Below, piece after piece: positions 1 through 7,908 of a DNA stretch of 53,030 nucleotides. A program made the position numbers and the translations under genes. The number at the start of each line of letters is the position of its first letter. The first letter of the stretch is position 1. The stretch comes from Phaeobacter italicus. Its GTDB lineage: Bacteria; Pseudomonadota; Alphaproteobacteria; Rhodobacterales; Rhodobacteraceae. The DNA lies in the NCBI RefSeq assembly GCF_001258055.1, contig NZ_CVRM01000006.1, forward strand, positions 1 to 53,030. Direction: 5' to 3'. The notes below the pieces were generated by a model that saw only the letters and a list, made by a program, of their open reading frames with translations, had not been told where the DNA came from and searched no databases.

Positions 1-210
1 ACATTGGACCAGCGCGCAGCGAACGGCAGCTCTCCGCCCCTCTTGCCTAGAGGCTTCGATGCTGCGAGCGCAAAGATCATGTCCGCTTTGGGCTGTTCGC
101 ACCTCAAACCACTCAAAGCACATAGGCCAACCAGCAGCTCCCGGATAGAACTCAAAACAGACCTCCGCAGCCCGCAGGGGGCGTTTTTGGCCTGCGCTGG
201 GGGGCGGGGG

Positions 211-582
211 TTAGGCGTCTTTTGCGAGGGCCTTGACCAGGTCGGATTTGGACATGGAGGAGCGGCCCTCGATGTCCTGGTCCTGGGCCATGGCGTAGAG
301 GTCGTCTTTGGTTTTCTGCTCCAGCGCGGCGGTGGAGCCTTTGGCGCGGCCGTTTTCGTCGGTGGCGGCGTCGATGGCGTCGAGGAGGCCCTGTTTCGTC
401 ATGGAGGCGCGGCCGGTGATGTCGAGATCGCGGGCGCGCTCCATCAGCATGTCCTTGGTTGGACCATCTTCCTTGATCCTGGCGACCTTGTCGCGCACGT
501 CGTCCGGCTGATCGACGAATTGGCTGTCGCCCTGCTTTTTGTCCCTGGTTGAGCGGGCGTATTCGTCTTTGGTCAGCAGCAT
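211..582 (-). CDS. Small Rho-N-domain-like protein
   Basis: This is a hydrophilic protein of 123 residues with no signal peptide or membrane segment. It contains two copies of a helix-extended-helix motif like the Rho termination factor N-terminal (SAP-like) domain. The first is around residues 42-70 (TKDMLMERARDLDITGRASM) and the second around 89-120 (TKDDLYAMAQDQDIEGRSSM). Such domains often bind nucleic acid; similar small proteins are frequently labelled plasmid stabilization protein without functional proof. It is the last of three small same-strand genes and lies 18 bases after its neighbour. A nucleic-acid-related or stress role is inferred, not shown. Confidence 0.75.
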   Translation of the reverse strand: MLLTKDEYARSTRDKKQGDSQFVDQPDDVRDKVARIKEDGPTKDMLMERARDLDITGRASMTKQGLLDAIDAATDENGRAKGSTAALEQKTKDDLYAMAQDQDIEGRSSMSKSDLVKALAKDA

Positions 583-600
583 GCGGACCTTTCGGGGGAG

Positions 601-855
601 TTAGCGTTCGCCGGATTGCGCGGAGGGGGCGCCGGATTTGGTGCCCCAGTCTTCCTCTGTCCATTGGTGGAGGTCGGTGTCCTCCTGGTCGGGGCTGTCG
701 TCGGTGTAGCCGCCGCCGCGTCTCTTGTATTCCTGCACCGCGAGCTGTGCCTTGCGGGCCGACCATTGGCCCGGCTCGCCGCCCTTGTCGCTGGCGGTGA
801 TTTCGTCTTTCACGTCTTCCCACAGGTCGGGGTCGGTTTTTTCGGCTGACGACAT
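601..855 (-). CDS. DUF5872-like small hydrophilic protein
   Basis: The 84-residue product is polar and probably cytoplasmic. Its core, with DLWEDVKDEI, KGGEPGQWSARKAQLA and YKRRGGGY, matches my memory of the DUF5872 family, which has no assigned function. The ATG at 855 is preferred over an upstream in-frame start because GAGGG lies 8 bases before it and it begins one base after the stop of the preceding gene. That arrangement suggests translational coupling. The C-terminus is acidic and low in complexity. The family name is recalled rather than searched, so it is moderately certain; the gene itself is well supported by spacing and ribosome binding site. Confidence 0.7.
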   Translation of the reverse strand: MSSAEKTDPDLWEDVKDEITASDKGGEPGQWSARKAQLAVQEYKRRGGGYTDDSPDQEDTDLHQWTEEDWGTKSGAPSAQSGER

Positions 856-856
856 T

Positions 857-1216
857 TCAGCTGCCCTCTGCCTGTGCGTCATGCTTTAGCGGGTCGTGGC
901 CCCAGTTCATCAGGGAATAGCGCCAGGGGGAGTGTTCGGTGGCTTCCTGCGGGCCACCTTGCGCGCGGTGACGTTTGATGTAGCCCACGACGGTGGCCAT
1001 GTGGTCCCACTGGCTGTCGCTCAGCTCTGCCTTGTTGGTACGCTTGATAGAGACGATGCGGCGACCGGATTTGTGGCCGGTGCTTTCGCCGTTGTCTGTG
1101 TCGCCGACGGATTTGGAGCGCTCGGTCTCAAGCCAGTCTTCCAGCTCGGCCGGGGCCATGTTGACGAGCGCGCGCCATTCCTCCCAGATCTGGTCCTTGG
1201 ATTTTGCCGACGACAT
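857..1216 (-). CDS. DUF3140-like protein
   Basis: The 119-residue protein contains VNMAPAELEDWLETERSKSVG, GHKSGRRIVSI and a central MATVVGYIKRH, which are the marks I associate with DUF3140, a family of unknown function sometimes labelled DNA-binding. The C-terminus WRYSLMNWGHDPLK is also typical. A GTG lies directly before the ATG; the ATG is preferred because AGGAG then sits 7 bases upstream. It is the first gene of a three-gene run with the DUF5872-like and Rho-N-like proteins, so the three probably share a transcript. No catalytic motif is visible. Confidence 0.75.
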   Translation of the reverse strand: MSSAKSKDQIWEEWRALVNMAPAELEDWLETERSKSVGDTDNGESTGHKSGRRIVSIKRTNKAELSDSQWDHMATVVGYIKRHRAQGGPQEATEHSPWRYSLMNWGHDPLKHDAQAEGS

Positions 1217-1317
1217 CACCGTTCTCCTGTTTGGGTCTGCAGGCCCAACGCCCGCCCGGCGGAGGAGTTCCGCGTTTTGCGCCTGTTTTGCGCAAAGATA
1301 GCCCTCGGGTCAGGGCC

Positions 1318-1770
1318 CTAGATCGGCAGGTCGAGCGTGGCCTTTTCGGTAGAGACAACAATCGATGTGCGGAATTTGCGCACGTTCTTGTCGGCAAAGA
1401 AAAAGCGATGGGTGAAGGTTTCGTAGTCGGCCATGTCCTTGGCGACGACAATCATCACGAAATCCGCGTCTCCGGCGATGCAGTAGAAATTGGTGACCTG
1501 TCGATCTTCGCGGGCCTTGCGCTTGAAGGCGTTGATCTGGTCAAGGCGGTCGCGTTCCAGTTCGACAGAGACGATGGCGGTGACGCCGAAGCCCAGTTTC
1601 GCCTGATCGAGGACCGCGACCTCCTTGCGGATAAAGCCGCCGTCGCGCAGCGCCTTGAGGCGGCGCTGCACCGAGGCGGTGGAGGCGCCTATGTGCTCGG
1701 CCATGTGCTGGATCGTGGTGCGGGCGTTGTCTTGCAGCAGGGCGAGAAGTTTGTGGTCGAGGTGATCCAT
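1318..1770 (-). CDS. Lrp/AsnC family transcriptional regulator
   Basis: The 150-residue protein has the usual two-domain layout. An N-terminal winged helix-turn-helix (about residues 1-60, with MAEHIGASTASVQRRLKAL) is followed by a ligand-binding RAM/AsnC domain (about 65-145, with AGDADFVMIVVAKDMADYE). It is transcribed divergently from azlCD, which encodes a branched-chain amino acid exporter. This arrangement is common for Lrp-type local regulators such as those controlling azl genes. A perfect 8-base inverted repeat lies in the shared promoter region. Sensing of branched-chain or related amino acids is inferred from context. Confidence 0.9.
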   Translation of the reverse strand: MDHLDHKLLALLQDNARTTIQHMAEHIGASTASVQRRLKALRDGGFIRKEVAVLDQAKLGFGVTAIVSVELERDRLDQINAFKRKAREDRQVTNFYCIAGDADFVMIVVAKDMADYETFTHRFFFADKNVRKFRTSIVVSTEKATLDLPI

Positions 1771-1810
1771 GATCGTATGGTGTCCTGATGTGTGCAGTTT
1801 GTGATGCTAT

Positions 1811-1837
1811 CAGATCATAATTGACTGAAATGATCTG
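1811..1837. promoter_or_regulatory. Inverted repeat between lrp-like gene and azlC
   Basis: The arms CAGATCAT and ATGATCTG are perfectly complementary and separated by 11 AT-rich bases. The dyad lies 36 bases before azlC and 40 bases before the divergent regulator. Lrp/AsnC proteins bind dyads of about this size, so it is a candidate operator for both promoters. Binding is inferred. Confidence 0.5.
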
Positions 1838-1873
1838 TTCTGTCGATCACCTGTTCTGCGTAACCTGCGGGGC

Positions 1874-2554
1874 ATGAAACATGGTGTATTTGCAATTCTT
1901 CCCCTGGCCTCTGGTGCGGCGGTCTATGGTTTTGCCTTTGGGCTGCTGGCTGCGCAGGTCGGATTCCCCTGGTGGGGTATTTCCCTGATGAGCGGGCTTG
2001 TCCATGCAGGGTCTTCGCAGATCGTGGCGGTAGAGCAGTTCGCGGGCAGCTCTGCTGTGCTTGGGGCGGCCTTTGCGGGGGCGGCGCTGAACCTGCGGTA
2101 TATCGGGATCGTGGCCTCGTTGTCTGACATTCTGAGCGGGCTGTCGCTGCGGATGAAGCTGGTGGCCATCCATATCACCGGCGACGAGAACTGGGCGCTG
2201 ACCATGGCAGAGCGGGCCAAGACCCCACGTGTTGGGGCAGAGTTCCTGCTGGGCTCGGGGATTGTCATGATTTCGGTCTGGACGGTGTCGACGACATTGG
2301 GGGCCGTTGCAGGGGCAAGCCTGCCGGATCTGGACCGGTTTGGTCTTGGGTTTGCCTTTACCGCGGCCTTTATCGCGATGGCGCGGGGGATGTGGCGTGG
2401 GGCGCAGAACCTGCTGCCCTGGGCCGTGAGCCTTGCAGGCACCCTTGCCGCTGTCCAGCTTGGGGCGCCAAAGGCCTATGCCATTGTTGCAGGCGCCTGT
2501 CTTGGTCTGGTGGTGTCCGGGCTTGTCCGGCGAAAAGAGAGGGTGGTTGCATGA
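1874..2554 (+). CDS. azlC: AzlC family branched-chain amino acid exporter, large subunit
   Basis: The 226-residue inner-membrane protein is very hydrophobic. It carries the AzlC signature at its N-terminus (LPLASGAAVYGFAFGLLAAQ) and the conserved SGLVHAGSSQIVAVE and GDENWAL segments. In E. coli the related YgaZ works with YgaH to export valine. The stop overlaps the start of azlD in an ATGA junction, so the two subunits are translationally coupled. The family and the partner agree; the exported substrate in this organism is inferred. Confidence 0.92.
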   Translation: MKHGVFAILPLASGAAVYGFAFGLLAAQVGFPWWGISLMSGLVHAGSSQIVAVEQFAGSSAVLGAAFAGAALNLRYIGIVASLSDILSGLSLRMKLVAIHITGDENWALTMAERAKTPRVGAEFLLGSGIVMISVWTVSTTLGAVAGASLPDLDRFGLGFAFTAAFIAMARGMWRGAQNLLPWAVSLAGTLAAVQLGAPKAYAIVAGACLGLVVSGLVRRKERVVA

Positions 2555-2865
2555 CGTTGTCCCATTGGATGTTGATCCTGCTCTTGGCGATTGCGGCATT
2601 TTCGATCCGGGTTCTGGGCCTGTTTGCGGGTGATGCCATCCGGACATCCCGTTTTGCGTGGGTGCTGGATGATGTGCCTGGGCTGTTGGTGGTGGCGCTG
2701 GTTGCGTCCTCGCTGGCGGGGCAGTCGGCGGTGACATGGGCGGCGGCTGCGGTGGCGCTGGGCGTGGCCTATGTCACCAATCATGTGATCCTGACCATGT
2801 GCGTTGGGGGGCTGGCCTATGCTGGCCTGGCGTCTGCGGGGCCGATCTGGGCTGCGCTGCACTGA
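2551..2865 (+). CDS. azlD: AzlD family branched-chain amino acid exporter, small subunit
   Basis: The 104-residue protein has about four hydrophobic segments and is the expected size of AzlD/YgaH. It contains the FSIRVLGL and LVASSLAG motifs seen in the family. The ATG overlaps the azlC stop by four bases. AzlC and AzlD form a two-component exporter of branched-chain amino acids in the cytoplasmic membrane. About 230 bases separate it from purA. Confidence 0.9.
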   Translation: MTLSHWMLILLLAIAAFSIRVLGLFAGDAIRTSRFAWVLDDVPGLLVVALVASSLAGQSAVTWAAAAVALGVAYVTNHVILTMCVGGLAYAGLASAGPIWAALH

Positions 2866-3096
2866 AGCCACGCTGCGAGAGGCCGGGCGCGGTGGTGGTT
2901 TTTGGGGGGAATCAACAGAGGCTGGGCCGCAAATCCGGATCTGGTGGTTCAATTCGCCCGCTTTGGACGGCGCTTGTGCGTCGATATCTTGTGGAAAAGC
3001 GGGGCTGAGGCCGGGTGCGGCGAAAAACCGGTTCCACTGCCGCCACTGCCTCGTTATACGGAGCGTCGGTTTCAACCAGCATGCAAAGGACCTGAG

Positions 3097-4410
3097 ATGG
3101 CCAATGTTGTGGTAGTCGGCGCCCAGTGGGGTGACGAAGGTAAAGGCAAGATCGTGGATTGGCTCAGCGAGCGCGCTGATGTGATCGCACGTTTCCAGGG
3201 CGGCCATAACGCCGGTCATACGCTGGTGATTGACAGCAAGGTCTACAAACTGCACGCGCTGCCGTCTGGCGTTGTGCGGGGTGGCAAGCTTTCGGTCATC
3301 GGCAATGGTGTGGTGCTGGACCCCTGGCATCTGATCAAGGAGATCGAGACCGTGCGCGCCCAGGGCGTGGACATCTCTCCTGAGACGCTGATGATTGCGG
3401 AAAACACCCCGCTGATCCTGCCGCTGCACGGCGAGCTGGACCGGGCGCGTGAGGAAGCGGCCTCCAAGGGTACCAAGATCGGCACCACCGGTCGCGGCAT
3501 TGGCCCGGCCTATGAGGACAAGGTGGGCCGTCGTGCGATCCGCGTGGCCGACCTGGCGGATGAGGCGACCCTGGTGGCGCGCGTTGACCGCGCCCTGCAG
3601 CACCATGATCCGTTGCGCAAGGGTCTGGGCATCGAAGCGGTTGATCGCGACGGTCTGATTGCCCAGCTGAAAGAGATCGCCAAAGAGATCCTGCCTTATG
3701 CGGCACCGGTCTGGAAGGTGCTGAACGAAAAGCGCAAAGCGGGCAAGCGGATCCTGTTCGAAGGGGCGCAGGGCGCGCTTTTGGACATTGATTTCGGGAC
3801 CTACCCGTTTGTGACCTCCTCCAACGTGATTGCTGGTCAGGCGGCAACGGGCGTGGGTATTGGTCCGGGCTCCATCGATTATGTGCTGGGCATCGTGAAG
3901 GCCTATACCACCCGTGTGGGCGAAGGCCCGTTCCCGACCGAGCTGTTGAAGGATGACGGCACGCCGGATGCGGATGGCGAGCGTCTGGGCACCCGTGGTC
4001 ATGAATTCGGCACCACCACCGGCCGTCAGCGTCGCTGTGGCTGGTTTGATGCCTGCCTTGTGCGTCAGACCTGTGCGACCTCTGGCATCACCGGCATTTC
4101 GCTGACCAAGCTGGATGTTCTGGATGGGTTTGAAACCCTGAAGATCTGCGTGGGTTATGAGCTGGACGGCGAGCGTCTGGATTACCTGCCGACCGCTGCC
4201 GACCAGCAGGCCCGCTGCACCCCCATCTATGAAGAGATGCCGGGTTGGAGCGAGTCGACGGAAGGCGCGCGCAGCTGGAACGATCTGCCTGCCAATGCGA
4301 TCAAATACGTGAAACGTGTGGAAGAGCTGATCGAATGCCCGGTTGCGCTTTTGTCCACCAGCCCGGAGCGGGACGACACCATCCTGGTGACGGACCCGTT
4401 TGCTGACTGA
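3097..4410 (+). CDS. purA: Adenylosuccinate synthetase
   Basis: PurA joins IMP and aspartate using GTP to give adenylosuccinate, the first step from IMP to AMP. The 437-residue protein has the usual length and the diagnostic N-terminus [14 protein letters not shown] (GTP P-loop and catalytic Asp), GGHNAGHT with the catalytic His, and [15 protein letters not shown] for IMP binding. The ATG at 3097 is preferred to the longer upstream frame because the family starts here and AAAGGA lies 6 bases before it. The stop overlaps the next start (TGATG), so a DUF2842 gene is coupled to it. Confidence 0.97.
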   Translation: MANVVVVGAQWGDEGKGKIVDWLSERADVIARFQGGHNAGHTLVIDSKVYKLHALPSGVVRGGKLSVIGNGVVLDPWHLIKEIETVRAQGVDISPETLMIAENTPLILPLHGELDRAREEAASKGTKIGTTGRGIGPAYEDKVGRRAIRVADLADEATLVARVDRALQHHDPLRKGLGIEAVDRDGLIAQLKEIAKEILPYAAPVWKVLNEKRKAGKRILFEGAQGALLDIDFGTYPFVTSSNVIAGQAATGVGIGPGSIDYVLGIVKAYTTRVGEGPFPTELLKDDGTPDADGERLGTRGHEFGTTTGRQRRCGWFDACLVRQTCATSGITGISLTKLDVLDGFETLKICVGYELDGERLDYLPTAADQQARCTPIYEEMPGWSESTEGARSWNDLPANAIKYVKRVEELIECPVALLSTSPERDDTILVTDPFAD

Positions 4411-4655
4411 TGTCGGATAAACCCGCATTGAGCTACAAGGCCCGGCGGCGCTGGGCGCTGGTGATCCTGCTGATCGGCATGCCGCTTTATATCGTGCTGG
4501 CGGTCAACGTGATCAGCTGGCTTGACCGGCCGTCGCTGCTGGTTGAGCTGGTGGTCTATGTGCTGCTGGGGGTTCTGTGGATCCTGCCGTTCAAATTCGT
4601 CTTTCGCGGTGTCGGCAAGGCGGATCCGGATGATCCCGACCAGGATCAGGGCTGA
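4410..4655 (+). CDS. DUF2842 family small membrane protein
   Basis: The 81-residue protein has two predicted membrane helices (about residues 15-37 and 43-63) and a charged, Asp-rich C-terminus. The segment WILPFKFVFRGVG after the second helix is the hallmark I associate with DUF2842, a mostly alphaproteobacterial family without known function. It overlaps the purA stop by one base and is followed by a strong terminator, so it is co-transcribed with purA. No function can be assigned. Confidence 0.8.
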   Translation: MSDKPALSYKARRRWALVILLIGMPLYIVLAVNVISWLDRPSLLVELVVYVLLGVLWILPFKFVFRGVGKADPDDPDQDQG

Positions 4656-4717
4656 GGCGCGGAGCTGCGCGCGGGGAGAGGGGCGCTGCCCCTCTTGACC
4701 TTGCGGTCAATTCACCC

Positions 4718-4740
4718 GGGAGTATTTCGGGAAAGATGAC
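4718..4740 (+). repeat. Interspersed intergenic repeat, copy 1
   Basis: This 23-base segment begins GGGAGTATTT and ends GGGAAAGATGAC. It recurs with one difference at 50163-50185. Both copies follow a stop codon by 50-65 bases and sit downstream of GC-rich, partly self-complementary sequence. I recall near-identical segments between many genes in Rhodobacteraceae, so it is probably a member of a dispersed family. Confidence 0.6.
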
Positions 4741-4760
4741 GGGCGATTGGCCCGGACGTG

Positions 4761-4790
4761 AAAAAGGCGGCCTTTGAGGCCGCCTTTTTT
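4761..4790. terminator. Bidirectional intrinsic terminator
   Basis: AAAAAGGCGGCC and GGCCGCCTTTTTT form a near-perfect 12-base stem with a short loop. A T-run follows on both strands. It separates purA-DUF2842 from the convergent acidic-protein gene and can terminate both. Confidence 0.92.
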
Positions 4791-4821
4791 GCTGTGGTGT
4801 TATGGGTCTCAGGGGCAGAGG

Positions 4822-7074
4822 TCAGCCTGCGGCGCGGTTGCCGGGCTGGAAGCCGATCTGGCCTGACGCGGTGAAGCGGCCGTTGTCGGCGCGTTCGATT
4901 TTGCCCTCGCGCAGGAGCTGGCCAAAGCTGCGCAGCCCGTCTTCGCGGTTGAACTCGGTCCCGTCGACGCCGCGGACCTTGTTCATCAGCTGCGGGCGGG
5001 AGAAGTGATCGCGCCCTTCGACGAAGCTCATGTAGGCGGCTGCTGCCTCAAGCAGTTCGCCCAGTTCGACGGCGCCTGCCTCTTGTGCGTAGGCGGCAAA
5101 TCCACCTTCGCTGCCGCTGTTGCGGGGCTCTTCGGCGAGAACGGCAGCAGAGACCCGGCGCGGGCGCACGGGGGCGGCTGCGGGAGTTTCGGTTTCGTCA
5201 ATGCGTTGTTCCTGCACCAGTTTCAGCGGTGCCGGGCGGCTGATCTGGGCGCCAGGGCGGCGGTCGCTGCCGCTGTCGGCGCGGCTGCCGGGGCGACGGG
5301 GACGCACAACGCTGGCAAGATCGTCGCGATAGACCTGCGCGTCATCTTCCTTGTCCAGACTGCCACCGGCAGAGCGTTCGGCAGAGGCTGCCGCCATCAC
5401 CGCGCGCAGCTGGCTGTAGGTTTCGCGCTGATCGCTGGTTTCGGGGTCTTCCAGCTTGGCATCGGTTGCAGCCATCAGTCGGGCGATGTCGCTGTCGGCG
5501 GTGCTGGTCGGGCCGCGCTTGGCGGGTTCATCCAGTGCGGCGGGCTGGCGGCCGGGGATGATGCTCTTGGCGATATTGCCAAGATCGAGCGGCGCGGGGC
5601 GTTTGGCGACGGGGGTGTCGTCGTGGGTCTGCTCCGCGTTCTCCTGCATGTCATCGTCGTCATCGAGAGCCGCGAGATCGACGCTGTCGTCGTCAAGATC
5701 GTCGAGATCCTCTGCCGCTTCCGCGTCGTGCTGCGCCACATCTGTCAGATCGATGTCTTCGCCCAGCAGCTCGGCCTCGACGGCGGCGAGTTCGGCCATC
5801 AGGTCGGCTTCGTCGTCATCGGAGAGGCTGCTGTCTGCGTCAGGCTGCAACTTGGCGCGTTTGCGCGGAGCGGGGGTGTCTTGTTCCGAAACCTCGGGGC
5901 TCTGGCTGTCGTCGTCCAGTTCTTCAAGGGCGCCTGCTGCCATTGCGGCCTCCAGATCGGCGCGTTTGATGCGGGCGATCCGGGCGGTGCGGCGGGGGCG
6001 CTCTGGGGTGGTTTCGGCGGCAGGTTCTGCGGTGTCCTCGGCGTCGTCCTGCGCCTCGTCCTGCGCAAAGAGGCTGTCGTCTTCGTCGCTGTCATCGTCC
6101 AGAACGGAGATGGGATCGTCGGCAGAGAGGTCTTCGTCTTCTGCGTCGTCGAAATCGTCACTGGCCGTGTCGTCGCTGTCCGTGTCGTCGCTGGCGATCA
6201 AGCTTGGGCTGTCGGCGAAGAAGGCATCGGCCTCGGCGGGGGCGTTGATTGCAGCGGCGGTGGAGGTGCTGGCCAGATCAATCCGGTCAAGTGCGGCGGC
6301 AATGGCGTCATCGGTGGCATCATCAATGCTGTCGTCGCCGTCGAGCTCTTGGTTGGTTTCCGGCTCTGCGTCGATTGCGTGATCGGCGGATAGAGCGTTC
6401 TGGATGTCCTGCAGCGCCTCTTCGCGCACCTGGTCGGCGTGCTGGTCTTCGGTGAAGTCATCGCTTGGTGTCTGGGCCACAACCGCACGGATGCGGCGCA
6501 GTTTGGCGGCGATGCTTTCGGGAGAGGCGGCGGGTTTCGGGGCCGGTTCGGCGACGTCTTCGGCGACGGGCGTGTTGGCGTCCGCTGTCAGATCCTGGGC
6601 CTGATCCTCTGCGATCTCCTCCGGGATGTCCTGTGCTGCGGGCTCGGCCTCTTGTGCCGGGGCTGCGTGCTGGACGGGGGCAGTGGTCTGGACGGGGGTT
6701 TCGGCTTGGACTGGGGCGACGTCTTCGATCGGGGCGGGGGCGGCGGCTGCAGGCGCCGGCGCGGCCGCCGGTTCCGGCTGAGCAGGAGCCGGTTGCGGGG
6801 CCGCGGGCGCGGGCAGGCCAGTGGCCGCTCGCAGGTGAATGCCTTCGGTGCTGGTGCGCGCTTCGACCTGGCGGGCGATTTCCTTTTGCGCAATCCGTGC
6901 CAGCATATCCGCGTCGGGTTGCGGCGGCTCTGCGCCGAAATAGCGGTCGTCTGCGGCCAGATCGCGGAAATACTCTGCGATGGCCTGCATCGTGCCAAAG
7001 GAATCTTCGAACCCTTCCAACGTGCAGGAAAAGGTCCCGTAGGAAACCGTCAAAACCTTGTTATTCTGTACCAT
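4822..7074 (-). CDS. Large acidic low-complexity protein, Rhodobacteraceae-type
   Basis: The 750-residue protein has three parts. A compact N-terminus (about 1-70, NKVLTVSYGTFSCTLEGFED and a DRYFGAEPP segment) and a folded-looking C-terminus (about 665-750, with FVEGRDHFSRPQLM and FGQLLREGKI) flank roughly 590 residues rich in Asp, Glu, Ala, Pro and Ser. The middle is likely disordered. There is no signal peptide or membrane segment. The ATG at 7074 is chosen because GAGGA lies 10 bases upstream; ATGs at 7110 and 7116 are in frame but lack a clear site. Similar proteins are sometimes labelled CheA, but no histidine-kinase or HPt motif is visible. It is divergent from thiN. Its function is unknown. 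Confidence 0.8.
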   Translation of the reverse strand: MVQNNKVLTVSYGTFSCTLEGFEDSFGTMQAIAEYFRDLAADDRYFGAEPPQPDADMLARIAQKEIARQVEARTSTEGIHLRAATGLPAPAAPQPAPAQPEPAAAPAPAAAAPAPIEDVAPVQAETPVQTTAPVQHAAPAQEAEPAAQDIPEEIAEDQAQDLTADANTPVAEDVAEPAPKPAASPESIAAKLRRIRAVVAQTPSDDFTEDQHADQVREEALQDIQNALSADHAIDAEPETNQELDGDDSIDDATDDAIAAALDRIDLASTSTAAAINAPAEADAFFADSPSLIASDDTDSDDTASDDFDDAEDEDLSADDPISVLDDDSDEDDSLFAQDEAQDDAEDTAEPAAETTPERPRRTARIARIKRADLEAAMAAGALEELDDDSQSPEVSEQDTPAPRKRAKLQPDADSSLSDDDEADLMAELAAVEAELLGEDIDLTDVAQHDAEAAEDLDDLDDDSVDLAALDDDDDMQENAEQTHDDTPVAKRPAPLDLGNIAKSIIPGRQPAALDEPAKRGPTSTADSDIARLMAATDAKLEDPETSDQRETYSQLRAVMAAASAERSAGGSLDKEDDAQVYRDDLASVVRPRRPGSRADSGSDRRPGAQISRPAPLKLVQEQRIDETETPAAAPVRPRRVSAAVLAEEPRNSGSEGGFAAYAQEAGAVELGELLEAAAAYMSFVEGRDHFSRPQLMNKVRGVDGTEFNREDGLRSFGQLLREGKIERADNGRFTASGQIGFQPGNRAAG

Positions 7075-7213
7075 CGGATAGGTGTCCTCGCCAAAGTCAG
7101 TGCCATTCATATTCATGGCGCAGGGGGTCAAATTCCGCCCGAATCCGTGCAATTGATCGTATCATTTTGTGTTCAGATTGTGGTCTGTTTCCTTTTCTGC
7201 GAGTAATTCCGCC

Positions 7214-7870
7214 ATGACAGAGGTTATTGTTGATCGTCGCCAGCCGGTGACATTGGTCGGGGCTGGGGCGCTTGGCGCGCAAGATCTGGCGCTTTCGCTG
7301 GGGTTGGCGCCGACGTTGGTGGCGGCTGATGGGGGCGCGTTGCATGCGCTGGAGGCAGGCCATCTGCCGGAGGCGGTGATTGGCGATCTCGACTCGCTGC
7401 CGCAGGAGCTGCGCGCAGATATCCCGGCGGGGCGGCTGCATCATGTCAGCGAGCAGACCACAACCGATTTTGACAAGGCGCTGCGCATGATCCGCGCACC
7501 ACTGGTCATTGCTGTCGGCTTCATGGGCGGGCGCATCGACCATCAGCTGGCAGGGTTCAACACGCTGCTTCAGCCCCATCCCAGCCCTTGCGTGCTGCTG
7601 GGTGCACAGGAGGTGGTGTTTCACCTGCGCGCGCCTTTCTCGCTGCCGATGGAGGCAGGAGAGGTCGTCTCTTTGTTTCCGATGCAGCCGGTCCGGGGGC
7701 GGTCCGAGGGGCTGGAATGGCCGATCGACGGGCTGGAGCTGGACCCGATGGCGCGTATCGGCACGTCAAACCGCGCGACAGGTCCGCTCAGGCTGGAGGC
7801 GGACGGTCCGGGGTTGTTGGTGATCTTGCCACGGGCGCGGCTGGCGGATGTGGTGGCCGCGCTGGTCTAG
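7214..7870 (+). CDS. thiN: Thiamine pyrophosphokinase
   Basis: The enzyme transfers pyrophosphate from ATP to thiamine, giving thiamine diphosphate in one step. The 218-residue protein has the family motifs AADGGA (38-42), IGDLDS (56-61), TTDFDKA (83-89) and GFMGGRIDHQL (102-112), which bind ATP-Mg and thiamine. The ATG at 7214 is chosen over an upstream GTG because the family begins near here and the extra N-terminal residues are not conserved-looking. It is divergent from the acidic-protein gene. No TPP riboswitch is seen in the 139-base upstream gap. Confidence 0.9.
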   Translation: MTEVIVDRRQPVTLVGAGALGAQDLALSLGLAPTLVAADGGALHALEAGHLPEAVIGDLDSLPQELRADIPAGRLHHVSEQTTTDFDKALRMIRAPLVIAVGFMGGRIDHQLAGFNTLLQPHPSPCVLLGAQEVVFHLRAPFSLPMEAGEVVSLFPMQPVRGRSEGLEWPIDGLELDPMARIGTSNRATGPLRLEADGPGLLVILPRARLADVVAALV

Positions 7871-7908
7871 TTGCTGGCGCGGTTGTGCGGGCCGGCTGGG
7901 GCTGACGG

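Noticed and set aside
2476-4428. A 650-residue minus-strand frame over purA
   Set aside because: It is antisense to purA and azlD and has no recognisable motif.
5005-6393. Long plus-strand frames of about 460 and 308 residues opposite the acidic protein
   Set aside because: They are antisense to a low-complexity Asp/Ala-rich region, where codon bias opens the complementary frames. Their Gly/Val- or Ser-rich sequence has no domain.
4822-7074. Chemotaxis protein CheA
   Set aside because: No HPt, kinase or CheW-like motifs are visible, and there are no chemotaxis neighbours.
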